This document shows, in pieces, positions 14,960 through 21,761 of a DNA stretch of 30,881 nucleotides (position 1 is its first letter; each line of letters begins with the position of its first letter). The position numbers were made by a program, and so were the translations under genes. The notes under the pieces are model-generated. The model saw only the letters and a list, made by a program, of their open reading frames with translations, was not told where the DNA came from and did not search any database. The stretch lies in contig DASUWI010000014.1 in the NCBI GenBank assembly GCA_036378495.1, positions 1-30,881 on the forward strand. The letters are read 5' to 3'. Origin of the DNA: JAFALX01 sp036378495. Its GTDB lineage: Bacteria > Chloroflexota > Dormibacteria > Aeolococcales > Aeolococcaceae.

Positions 14960-15134
14960 AGGCACAAAGAAGCGCTTTCGCGTCACCGCCACCGGGAAGG
15001 TGATGCGGCGTCACGCGTTCCGCTCGCATCTGCTCGAGCACAAGAGCAGCAAGCGCAAGCGCGACTATCGAAAGCAGCACGAGGTGGCACAGGCGGACCG
15101 TCACACGGTGATCCGGCTGGCGCCCTACCTGTAG
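14937..15134 (+). CDS. rpmI: 50S ribosomal protein L35
   Basis: This 65-aa basic ribosomal protein begins MPKIRTHKGTKKRFRVT, the standard L35 start, and ends in HTVIRLAPYL. ATG 14937 lies within the 3' end of infC in another frame. This overlap implies translational coupling of L35 to IF-3. The length and the infC-rpmI-rplT order are as in most bacteria. Confidence 0.96.
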   Translation: MPKIRTHKGTKKRFRVTATGKVMRRHAFRSHLLEHKSSKRKRDYRKQHEVAQADRHTVIRLAPYL

Positions 15135-15145
15135 GAGGCGGTGCG

Positions 15146-15508
15146 ATGGCCAGGGTGAAACGGGGCGTCACCGCGCGGGCGCGCCACAAGAAGGTGCTCG
15201 AGCTCGCCGAGGGTATGCAGGGCTCGCGGCATCGCCTGCACAAGTCCGCCAACGAGGCCGTGATGCACTCGTTTGCGTATGCGTACCGTGATCGCAAGCA
15301 GCGCAAGGGCGACATGCGCATGTTGTGGATCGCGCGCATCAACGCTGCGGCGCGGCAGCACGGGCTCGCATACAACCAGTTCATGCACGGCCTCAAGACC
15401 GCCGGCGTCGAGGTCAACCGCAAGATGCTCGCCGACCTCGCTGTGGAGGACGGCGCGTCGTTCGGCCGTCTGGTGGAGGTGGCCCGAGGCGCGCTGCCGA
15501 GCGCGTGA
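15146..15508 (+). CDS. rplT: 50S ribosomal protein L20
   Basis: This 120-aa L20 binds 23S rRNA early in large-subunit assembly and in many bacteria represses its own operon. MARVKRGVTARARHKKVL, the YAYRDRKQRKGDMRMLWI segment and INAAARQHGLAYNQFMHGL are all family hallmarks. A strong Shine-Dalgarno TAGGAGG (15132-15138) lies seven bases before ATG 15146. Its TGA overlaps the GTG start of pheS, linking the ribosomal genes with pheST in one transcript. Confidence 0.97.
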   Translation: MARVKRGVTARARHKKVLELAEGMQGSRHRLHKSANEAVMHSFAYAYRDRKQRKGDMRMLWIARINAAARQHGLAYNQFMHGLKTAGVEVNRKMLADLAVEDGASFGRLVEVARGALPSA

Positions 15509-16536
15509 GCGGCACGGCGGGAGTCGGGGAGGCGGACGTCCACGCTGTGGCCGCGGCGGCGATGGATGCCGTCCGCCTCAGTGACGACCTCGATCGGCTC
15601 GAGGACGTGCGCGTGCGCTACCTGGGGCGCAACGGCGAGCTCAACGCGTTCATGCGCGGCATCGGACGCATCGGCGATCCCGAGGCGCGCCGCCAGATGG
15701 GGCAGACGGTGCAGGCGCTGGTGGAACGCGTGCGCGATGCGCTCGACGAACGCCGCTTGCAGCTGCAGTCGGACGCCGCCGGCGACGAGCCCCTCGACCT
15801 CACGCGTCCGGCGCCGCGCCTGCAGCGCGGCCGCGCCCATCCGGTGACCATCGCCATCAACGAGATCCGGCGCATCTTCAGCCAGCTCGGGTACGAGGCC
15901 ATCGACGGGCCCGAGGTCGAGTACGACCGGTACAACTTCACGCTGGTCAACCAGCCTCCGGGGCATCCGGCGCGTGACTCGCACGACACGTTCTACATCG
16001 ACGACTCGCGCCTGCTGCGCACGCACACCTCACCGGTGCAGATCCGCAGCATGGTGCAGCGCGGCGCGCCGCAGCGCGTGATCGTCCCCGGCAAGGCGTT
16101 CCGTCGCGACTACGACGCGACGCACCTGCCCATGTTCCATCAGGTGGAAGGGCTCTGCATCGACGAGGGCATCGCGGTGTCCGACCTCAAGGGCACGCTC
16201 GAGTACTTCGCGCGCTCCTTCTTCGGCCCCGACGCGCGGGTGCGCTGGCGTCCGCATCACTTCCCGTTCACGGAACCCTCGCTGGAGATGGAGCTCGCGT
16301 GCGTCGTCTGCGGCGGAGGCGGCTGCTCGGTGTGCGGGCACACCGGCTGGCTCGAGCTGCTCGGCTGCGGCATGGTGCACCCCAACGTGCTGCGCAACGG
16401 CGGCATCGACCCCGGCAAGTACTCGGGATTCGCGTTCGGGATGGGTCCCGAGCGCGCCGCCATGCTCGCCTACGGCATCCCCGACATCCGCCTGCTGTAC
16501 GAGAACGACGTGCGCTTTCTGCAGCCGGCACCATGA
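15505..16536 (+). CDS. pheS: Phenylalanyl-tRNA synthetase alpha subunit
   Basis: This 343-aa catalytic subunit pairs with PheT in the heterotetrameric class II enzyme that charges tRNA-Phe. It has a short N-terminal helical region, then HPVTIAINEIRRIF and the DTFYIDDSRLLRTHTSPVQ segment. Motif 2 is GKAFRRDYDATHLPMFHQVEG and motif 3 is FGMGPERAAMLAYGIPDIR. A Cys-rich insertion (CVVCGGGGCSVCGH) sits before the GWLELLGCGMVHP strand and may bind zinc; such insertions are found in a subset of bacterial PheS. GTG 15505 overlaps the rplT stop (GTGA), and the stop overlaps the pheT ATG (ATGA). Confidence 0.95.
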   Translation: MSGTAGVGEADVHAVAAAAMDAVRLSDDLDRLEDVRVRYLGRNGELNAFMRGIGRIGDPEARRQMGQTVQALVERVRDALDERRLQLQSDAAGDEPLDLTRPAPRLQRGRAHPVTIAINEIRRIFSQLGYEAIDGPEVEYDRYNFTLVNQPPGHPARDSHDTFYIDDSRLLRTHTSPVQIRSMVQRGAPQRVIVPGKAFRRDYDATHLPMFHQVEGLCIDEGIAVSDLKGTLEYFARSFFGPDARVRWRPHHFPFTEPSLEMELACVVCGGGGCSVCGHTGWLELLGCGMVHPNVLRNGGIDPGKYSGFAFGMGPERAAMLAYGIPDIRLLYENDVRFLQPAP

Positions 16537-19025
16537 AGATGTCGCTGCGCTGGCTGCGCGACTACGCTCCCCTAGACGCGCCCGTCGATTACCTGGTGGA
16601 GACGCTGGTGGAGACCGGCACCGAGGTGGGCGCGGTTGAGGACGTGGCTGCCGGCGTCGTGGTGGCGCGGGTATCCGCCCTTGAGCCGCTGCCCGGCTCC
16701 ACGCATGGCTTGCGGCTGGCCACCATCGACATTGGCGCGGCCCAGCCGCGAGCGCTCGCCGACCTCGGCATCGACGCGCGAACGCTGCAGCTGGTGACCG
16801 GCGCCCCCAATGTCGCCGTCGGCGACCTCGTCGCGTACGCGCCGCCGGGCACGCGGCCGCCGGGCATGGACGAGCCCGTCGGCGTGCGCACGTTTCGCAG
16901 CTACCGCTCTCCCGGCGTGCTGCTCTCCGCTGCCGAGCTCAGCGTTGGCGACGACGCGTCCGGACTGTTGATCCTGTCCCGCGGTCAGCCGGGCGAGCCT
17001 CTGCGCGATGTGCTCGACCTGGACGTCGTGATCGACGTCGAGGTCACGACCAACCGTCCCGACTGCCTCTGTCACGTGGGCATCGCGCGCGAGCTCGCAG
17101 CCGGTCTGGGTGAGCGGCTCGCGGAGCCGGACACGACGACCCCGGACAAGGTTCTGTCTGCGGCGTCGTCGGAGGGCCGCGCCTCGGTCAGCATCGAAGA
17201 CCCCGAGGGCTGTCCCCGCTTCACCGCCGCCGTCATCGAAGGCATTGCCGTCGGCCCCTCACCGCAGTGGCTGCAGGCGCGGCTGCGTGCTGTGGGACTC
17301 CGTCCCATCAACAACGTGGTCGATGTCACCAACTACGTCGCACATGAGCTGGGCCAGCCGCTGCACGCGTTCGACCTCGACCGCTTCGCCGCGGTGAGCG
17401 GCGAGCGCCGCGCCGACGTGCGCGTGCGACGCGCCCGCGGTGGTGAGCGGGTGGTTGCGCTCGACGGTGTTGAACGCGTCCTGGAGCGGGCCGACATGGT
17501 CGTGTGCGCCGGCGACACGCCGGTGAGCATCGCCGGGGTCATCGGCGGTCTCGACACCGCGGTGAACGAGGAGACGCGCACCGTGCTGCTGGAAGCAGCG
17601 AGCTGGGACGGCGTGCGCATACGCGCCACCTCGCGCCGCCTCGGTGTGCGCACCGACGCCTCGACGCTGTTCGAGAAGGGGCTCAGCGACACGCTGCCGC
17701 CGCTCGCACTGGGCCGCGCTGCCACGCTGATCGCGGAGGCGGCGTCCGGCCACGTGCTGCGCGGCGTGCTCGACGAGTGGCCGCGGCCGCTGCCGCGTCC
17801 GCAACAGATCGAGGTCTCGGCGCAGTGGCTCAGCGCGGTGCTGGGCACGCCGGTGGACGCCAGCGATGCCGCCACCGTGCTGGCCAGGCTCGGCTTCGCC
17901 GTGGAGCAGGACGGCGCCGTCCTGCGCGTTGTGCCACCCCATTTCCGCCGCGACGTCACGCTGCCGGTGGATGTGGTGGAGGAGGTGGGCCGCATGATCG
18001 GCTACGGACGCGTGCCCAGCACGTTGCCCGGGCGGCGCGCCGCGTCCGTGGGCATGGTGCCGCCGGTGCCGGTCGAGGATCTGGTTCGCGAGGTCTGCCT
18101 GGGCGCGGGGTTCGACGAGGCGATCACGTTCTCCTTCGTCGCCGCGGCGCAGCCGGGGACGCTGCCGGGTCTCGGCGGCGCGCGGAAGCCGATCGGGCTG
18201 CGCAACCCGCTGACGGACGAGTGGCGCGTGCTGCGCACCAGCCAGCTCCCCGGTCTCTCCGCCGCGCTGGCGCTCAACCTGAGCCGTGGGGTCGGTGGTG
18301 TCCGCCTCTTCGAGCTCGGCCGCGTGTTCTGGGAGGGCGAGCGCACCCAGCCGCCGGCCGGGGCGACACCCGACGGGCAGGACCGCGCGCTGCCGCCGCT
18401 GCCCCTCGAGCCCCTGCTGCTGACGCTCGTGTCGCACAGCCCAGGCGAGGACGCCGGCGACGCCGCAACACGGCTTCGGGAGCTGCAGTCGGTGCTCGCG
18501 CGCGTGGTCTACGACCTCACGGGCACGGCGCTGGCGACCACGCCCGCGGCGGTGGCCGGGATGCGCGGCGGCAGAGCCGGTGACCTGCTGGTCGGTGCCA
18601 CGCCTGCCGGCCTCGCCGGTGAGCTGGCGCCGGGGCCGCTGGCGACATACGGCATTCGCGGCCGGGTGGTCGTCGCCGAGCTGCGGCTCGATTCGATCGT
18701 GCCCGAGCCGCCGCGCCGGCTCCGGTTCCGCTCGCCGCCGCGTTTCCCCGCGGTCACTCAGGACCTTGCCGTTATCGTTGCCGCGCAGCACCCGGCGGGC
18801 GTGGCGATCGACGTGATCCGGCGGGCCGGCGGCAGCCTGCTGGAGTCGGTCGAGCTCTACGACGAGTACCGCGGCGAGCGCGTGACGCCCGGCTACAAGG
18901 GCTGGACCTTCGAGCTGAGCTTCCGCGCACCGGACCGGACCCTGACCAGCGGGGAGGCGCAGCGGGTCCAGGAGTTGATCACCACCGCGCTGCGACGCGA
19001 GCTCGGAGCCCAGCCGCGGCGCTGA
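16533..19025 (+). CDS. pheT: Phenylalanyl-tRNA synthetase beta subunit
   Basis: This 830-aa beta subunit has the full bacterial domain set. MKMSLRWLRDY and LVETGTEVG open the N-terminus, and an OB-fold tRNA-binding domain lies at about residues 40-150. The B3/B4 editing region includes EVTTNRPDCLCHVGIARELA and RPINNVVDVTNYVAHELGQPLHAFDLD. A B5 domain follows near residues 420-490, then a catalytic-like core, and a C-terminal ferredoxin-like anticodon-binding domain from about 735 (RFPAVTQDLAVIV, ELYDEYRG, SFRAPDRTLTSGEA). ATG 16533 overlaps the pheS stop; ATG 16539 is an alternative. No interruption is seen. Confidence 0.96.
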   Translation: MKMSLRWLRDYAPLDAPVDYLVETLVETGTEVGAVEDVAAGVVVARVSALEPLPGSTHGLRLATIDIGAAQPRALADLGIDARTLQLVTGAPNVAVGDLVAYAPPGTRPPGMDEPVGVRTFRSYRSPGVLLSAAELSVGDDASGLLILSRGQPGEPLRDVLDLDVVIDVEVTTNRPDCLCHVGIARELAAGLGERLAEPDTTTPDKVLSAASSEGRASVSIEDPEGCPRFTAAVIEGIAVGPSPQWLQARLRAVGLRPINNVVDVTNYVAHELGQPLHAFDLDRFAAVSGERRADVRVRRARGGERVVALDGVERVLERADMVVCAGDTPVSIAGVIGGLDTAVNEETRTVLLEAASWDGVRIRATSRRLGVRTDASTLFEKGLSDTLPPLALGRAATLIAEAASGHVLRGVLDEWPRPLPRPQQIEVSAQWLSAVLGTPVDASDAATVLARLGFAVEQDGAVLRVVPPHFRRDVTLPVDVVEEVGRMIGYGRVPSTLPGRRAASVGMVPPVPVEDLVREVCLGAGFDEAITFSFVAAAQPGTLPGLGGARKPIGLRNPLTDEWRVLRTSQLPGLSAALALNLSRGVGGVRLFELGRVFWEGERTQPPAGATPDGQDRALPPLPLEPLLLTLVSHSPGEDAGDAATRLRELQSVLARVVYDLTGTALATTPAAVAGMRGGRAGDLLVGATPAGLAGELAPGPLATYGIRGRVVVAELRLDSIVPEPPRRLRFRSPPRFPAVTQDLAVIVAAQHPAGVAIDVIRRAGGSLLESVELYDEYRGERVTPGYKGWTFELSFRAPDRTLTSGEAQRVQELITTALRRELGAQPRR

Positions 19026-19705
19026 CGGACGCGGCGGAGCCCCTCGACCGCCAGTGGTTCGCGCGGCCGACGGTGACCGTTGCCCGCGAGCTCATCGGCT
19101 GCCATCTCGTCGTCGACGGGGGCAGCGACGATGAGGTGCGCGCGGCGATCGTCGAGGTGGAGGCGTACCTCGGCACCGGCGATCCGGCGTCGCACGCCTT
19201 TCGTGGCCCCACGCCGCGCGCCCGGATCATGTTCGGGGCCGCCGGGCACCTGTACGTGTATCTCTCCTACGGGGTGCACCACTGCGCCAACCTGGTGACC
19301 GAGCCCGACGGCACCGCCGGAGCGGTCCTGCTGCGCGGTGCGGCGGTGATCGCCGGCGAGCCGGTGGTGCGGCGTCGACGCGGTGCGGCGGCCGCCGGCG
19401 ACGCGCTGCTGCGAGGCCCGGGGAACCTCTGCCGCGGCCTCGGGCTGGCGCTGCCGGACAACGGTCTGGACGTGTGTTCGGGGCCCAGCCGACTGGCGGT
19501 GCTGGGTGCGGATGCCCGCGCGCCCGTCAGCGAGGGCGTACGCGTCGGCATCAGCGTCGCCGCCGATGCGCCGCTGCGCTTTGCCTGGCGAGGCCATCCG
19601 GCGGTCTCCCGCCCCGAGCCCTGGAGACAAGCAAAGGGCCCGATCGAGCGGGCCCTCAATGCTTTGCCGTTGCAACGGCAGCCCGGTGGAAATTCCCGGG
19701 CTTGA
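19022..19705 (+). CDS. 3-methyladenine DNA glycosylase (Mpg/AAG family)
   Basis: This base-excision-repair glycosylase removes alkylated purines from DNA. Active-site features are EVEAYLG, DPASHAFRGPTPR, LYVYLSYGVHHCANLV and RGPGNLCRGLG. GTG 19073 would give 210 aa, but the family's N-terminal QWFARPTVTVARELIG begins before it, and the only in-frame start-like codon upstream is CTG 19022, which overlaps the pheT stop (cTGA). I therefore give 19022 with low confidence in that start (227 aa). After the usual family end (HPAVSR) about 30 further residues are read through sequence that also forms the terminator of the minus-strand RNA. Probably translated with pheST. Confidence 0.85.
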   Translation: MTDAAEPLDRQWFARPTVTVARELIGCHLVVDGGSDDEVRAAIVEVEAYLGTGDPASHAFRGPTPRARIMFGAAGHLYVYLSYGVHHCANLVTEPDGTAGAVLLRGAAVIAGEPVVRRRRGAAAAGDALLRGPGNLCRGLGLALPDNGLDVCSGPSRLAVLGADARAPVSEGVRVGISVAADAPLRFAWRGHPAVSRPEPWRQAKGPIERALNALPLQRQPGGNSRA

Positions 19706-19859
19706 GTGTCCGGCACCATCCCGTGCCGGTGGGCGTACCTCGCCCAACCCGCGCGTCAGCGGGCCGGGCCGCACCCCTCCGCTCTGCCGTGTCGCAATCG
19801 CTGCCAGACGGTACGCACTGTGTCCGAGCTACCTCCGTCTGAAACCATCCGATAGCTGC
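19630..19859 (-). ncRNA. Candidate structured non-coding RNA, about 230 nt, family unknown
   Basis: Reading leftward, a strong promoter (19866-19894) is followed by a series of hairpins and a terminator near 19636-19655. Given as plus-strand arms, the hairpins are 19805-19811/19835-19841 (7 bp), 19748-19752/19759-19763 (5 bp), 19731-19735/19741-19745 (5 bp), 19710-19716/19723-19729 (7 bp), 19681-19686/19696-19701 (6 bp plus a closing A-T) and the palindrome 19666-19679. The 7-mers 19733-19739 and 19810-19816 are complementary, so a long-range helix or pseudoknot is possible. No open frame, RNase P, SRP or tmRNA signature was found, and no 6S-like architecture was evident. It may be a trans-acting or regulatory RNA; no class can be assigned. 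Confidence 0.6.
19632..19655 (-). terminator. Rho-independent terminator of the minus-strand RNA
   Basis: On the minus strand GGGCCC (19655-19650), an 8-nt loop and GGGCCC (19641-19636) are followed by TTTGCTTGT, a broken U tract. The hairpin lies inside the 3' end of the mpg reading frame. On the plus strand no U run follows, so it is oriented for leftward transcripts. Confidence 0.6.
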
Positions 19860-19865
19860 GGCTTA

Positions 19866-19894
19866 ACCATAACCCGGGGTGCCGGGCGCTTCAA
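19866..19894 (-). promoter_or_regulatory. Sigma-70-type promoter of the minus-strand RNA
   Basis: On the minus strand TTGAAG (19894-19889) and TATGGT (19871-19866) are spaced by exactly 17 nt. The predicted start is near 19859. Apart from the 11335 site this is the best two-element promoter in the window, and it drives no protein gene. Confidence 0.65.
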
Positions 19895-19976
19895 GGCGGT
19901 TGGGCAAGCTGTGGCATCACGTCGCGACGCGGTTGTTTGTCCGTCCGGGGTCCCGCCACGAAGCCGGCCGCCTTCA

Positions 19977-19982
19977 TAGAAT
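19977..19982 (+). promoter_or_regulatory. -10 box of the WXG island operon
   Basis: TAGAAT lies 10 nt before ATG 19993, giving a near-leaderless transcript. It is divergent from the RNA promoter at 19866-19894, with about 80 bp between the two. Confidence 0.45.
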
Positions 19983-19992
19983 CACGGGCGGA

Positions 19993-20322
19993 ATGGGGGA
20001 TCTCGTTTCGTTTCCCCACGACATCGAGACGCTCGGGGACGACTTCAGGCGAGCTTCTGGTCAGTTGCACTGGGCCTTCGCGCACCTGCATGAGGCAACC
20101 GATGACGTACGCCGCGCATTTCACAACCATCCCGACCGCGCAGATGCCGCGGTCGCTCCATTCACGAAGCTGCGCGCTCCCCTTGAGCAGATCCAGCGGC
20201 TGCTGAAGACCCTCGGGGACTCGCTGACCGATGTGGGCACGAGCTATCGCGACAACGACATCACGGTCGCGAAAGGCTGGGAGCGCGTCCCCATGGAACT
20301 CGACATGCCGGGTCGACGCTGA
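19993..20322 (+). CDS. WXG100-like small helical protein
   Basis: This 109-aa protein is predicted to be mostly helical, with heptad-like segments (DIETLGDDFRRASGQLHWAFAHLHEATDDVR and LRAPLEQIQRLLKTLGDSLTDVGTSYRDND). It lacks a central WxG, but its size, helix-turn-helix layout and position before a WXG protein resemble the first partner of ESX-type (type VII) substrate pairs. ATG 19993 is chosen because of the TAGAAT box just upstream; a longer frame from 19879 would cover that promoter. The next gene begins 2 nt after its stop. A role as secretion partner is inferred from context. Confidence 0.55.
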   Translation: MGDLVSFPHDIETLGDDFRRASGQLHWAFAHLHEATDDVRRAFHNHPDRADAAVAPFTKLRAPLEQIQRLLKTLGDSLTDVGTSYRDNDITVAKGWERVPMELDMPGRR

Positions 20323-20324
20323 GA

Positions 20325-21104
20325 ATGGCCTTCGTCGGTGACGCCGCCAACCTTCTGCTGGGTGGAGTTCCCGGCGACGTGCACGAGCTCTTCGTTGTCG
20401 ACGTGGAACCCGGCGATCTCGCCAGGGCATCCTCGGCCATGACGGACCTCGGCGACACCGTGCGAACCGTGCACGTGATGCTGAGCGACAGCGTTGCGAC
20501 ATTGGAGGGGCGTTGGGAGGGAGGCGGCGCCACCGCATTCCAGACGGAGATCTGGGCACCCTTGAACGACGGGCTGGGAGTCCTGCAGCGCGAATGCCAC
20601 AGCGCCGCGTCGCAGTTGGCGAACCTCGCCGTGCAGGCGGAACAGGCTCACTTGCAGAAGGTCTTCGCGCTCAACGAGGAGATCCAGCAGCAGCTGCAGC
20701 TCACTGCCGTGACGCTCGTGACGCCGGGGGTCGGCAAGGCTATTGCCGAGGTTGTCGGCAACGTCGCGGAGCGGGTCGGCGGCGAGCTTGTGATCCGGGT
20801 TGTGGCAGGCATCGCCAGTGCGATCGATGAGTTGATCCGGAAGGTACTTGGCGGCTTGCGGGTCGTTATTTACGCGCATGGCATCACTGCTCGCAGCGGC
20901 TCGCGGTGCCGTGTACGACGATCTCGCCAATTTCGTTGCTCAGGGTGTCCGTCCGGCCGGAAACGCTGCCTCGCCGCTACAGGCTGGCGGTTCGCTCAGG
21001 TGGGGTCCGCCCAAGCCAGCCGGGTTGCACGATCCGGGGCTCCAAAGCATTGCCAACGAGCTCTATCGCCCTGGCGCAGCGATCGGAAACGGAGGCACCG
21101 CTGA
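20325..21104 (+). CDS. WXG-domain protein, probable N-terminal part of a polymorphic toxin
   Basis: The first 185 residues or so look genuine: an N-terminal helical region, a WxG turn (RWEGGGATAF, Trp near residue 64), a long helix rich in Gln and Ala, and a hydrophobic segment LTAVTLVTPGVGKAIAEVV. This is the layout of a WXG/LXG-type trafficking domain. From about base 20850 the frame becomes Arg/Ser/Cys-rich and unlike a folded protein, while the +1 frame begins to encode a plausible toxin module that runs to 21276. The real gene may therefore be 20325-21276 with a frameshift, or this protein may end in a non-homologous tail. It follows the partner gene by 2 nt. Confidence 0.5.
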   Translation: MAFVGDAANLLLGGVPGDVHELFVVDVEPGDLARASSAMTDLGDTVRTVHVMLSDSVATLEGRWEGGGATAFQTEIWAPLNDGLGVLQRECHSAASQLANLAVQAEQAHLQKVFALNEEIQQQLQLTAVTLVTPGVGKAIAEVVGNVAERVGGELVIRVVAGIASAIDELIRKVLGGLRVVIYAHGITARSGSRCRVRRSRQFRCSGCPSGRKRCLAATGWRFAQVGSAQASRVARSGAPKHCQRALSPWRSDRKRRHR

Positions 21105-21276
21105 TGCCATTCGGTCCGGCGCAGGTCATCTCATCAAAGGCTTCGAGCGCATGGTCAACCTCGGGCGGTGGATCAGGACGCACCGGGCCGCAAGTCCCGG
21201 CGATATATACGCAGCGCAGTCGATGCTGCAGGACCTGATCTCCGCACTGCTCGGTGAAGGGTATCCGGGGCCATGA
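20878..21276 (+). CDS. Toxin-like C-terminal module in the +1 frame
   Basis: From ATG 20878 this frame encodes 132 aa: LLAAARGAVYDDLANFV, a Pro/Gly linker (GGSLRWGPPKPAG), then LHDPGLQSIANELYRPGA, NGGTADAIR, HLIKGFERMVNLGRW and AASPGDIYAAQSMLQDLISALLG. From memory the GGTADAIR...HxxKG...DL..AL series recurs at the C-termini of RHS and WXG polymorphic toxins, but I cannot name the family or its activity. The frame is open only from 20836, has no evident Shine-Dalgarno, and its stop overlaps the next ATG (ATGA), which argues that this frame is translated. It is probably the displaced C-terminal half of the preceding gene. Confidence 0.5.
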   Translation: MASLLAAARGAVYDDLANFVAQGVRPAGNAASPLQAGGSLRWGPPKPAGLHDPGLQSIANELYRPGAAIGNGGTADAIRSGAGHLIKGFERMVNLGRWIRTHRAASPGDIYAAQSMLQDLISALLGEGYPGP

Positions 21277-21686
21277 GCTATTCCGTGATAGATGCACTTG
21301 TGTGGGCCGCACGCGCCTTGGGATGGTCACCCTCGCCGGGTGCGCTAGAGGTGGGCCCGTACTCCGTGGTTGCGGAACTAGCCCACCACCTTCTGGCACG
21401 TGCTCAGTCGAACGAAACAGATGGATTCGCGGAGCTCTTTGAATCAGTGGAGGCCGCACTTACCGAGCCAACGGCAGACGGGCGCCACCTGGTAATCGTC
21501 GGCTTCCTCGAAGACCTGCAGAACGTTTCTCTCAATTCTGGCATGGCTCTTGACTACTGGCTCACCTGGCTGGGCCCTGAGACTCAGTCATCGTGGGCGG
21601 TGCTCCAGCGCTTTTGGGCAGGCGAGCTCACCGCGGATGAGTTCAACGCTTTCGTCGCGGGCGCGCGGCATGCGTCTTCTGACTGA
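21273..21686 (+). CDS. Putative immunity protein of the WXG toxin locus
   Basis: This 137-aa acidic, largely helical protein overlaps the toxin-like frame by four bases (ATGA), as toxin and immunity genes often do. The central FAELFESVEAAL and HLVIVGFLEDLQNVSL segments resemble a small immunity-like family with a conserved GFLE.LQN stretch. This resemblance is from memory and unverified. No signal peptide or membrane segment is seen, so it should act in the cytoplasm. The base composition is visibly less GC-rich than the housekeeping genes on either side, which suggests acquisition by transfer. It ends 75 nt before yebC. Confidence 0.5.
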   Translation: MSYSVIDALVWAARALGWSPSPGALEVGPYSVVAELAHHLLARAQSNETDGFAELFESVEAALTEPTADGRHLVIVGFLEDLQNVSLNSGMALDYWLTWLGPETQSSWAVLQRFWAGELTADEFNAFVAGARHASSD

Positions 21687-21749
21687 CACTGCGGATCCAA
21701 GTCGGGTCAGCAGAGACGCCCGTTGGCCTCGGCCAGATATCGCGCCGGG

Positions 21750-21755
21750 TAGACT
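21750..21755 (+). promoter_or_regulatory. -10 box of yebC, leaderless type
   Basis: TAGACT lies six bases before ATG 21762, so the transcript start should fall at the start codon. No Shine-Dalgarno is present. A TTGGCC at 21723-21728 is too far away to be a convincing -35. Confidence 0.5.
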
Positions 21756-21761
21756 GGCGGC

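Noticed and set aside
17259..18791. 510-codon minus-strand frame opposite pheT
   Set aside because: His/Arg/Gln-rich antisense shadow with no motif.
19706..19865. Riboswitch or leader for a plus-strand gene
   Set aside because: Promoter and terminator are both oriented leftward, and no gene follows on that strand, so a free-standing RNA fits better.
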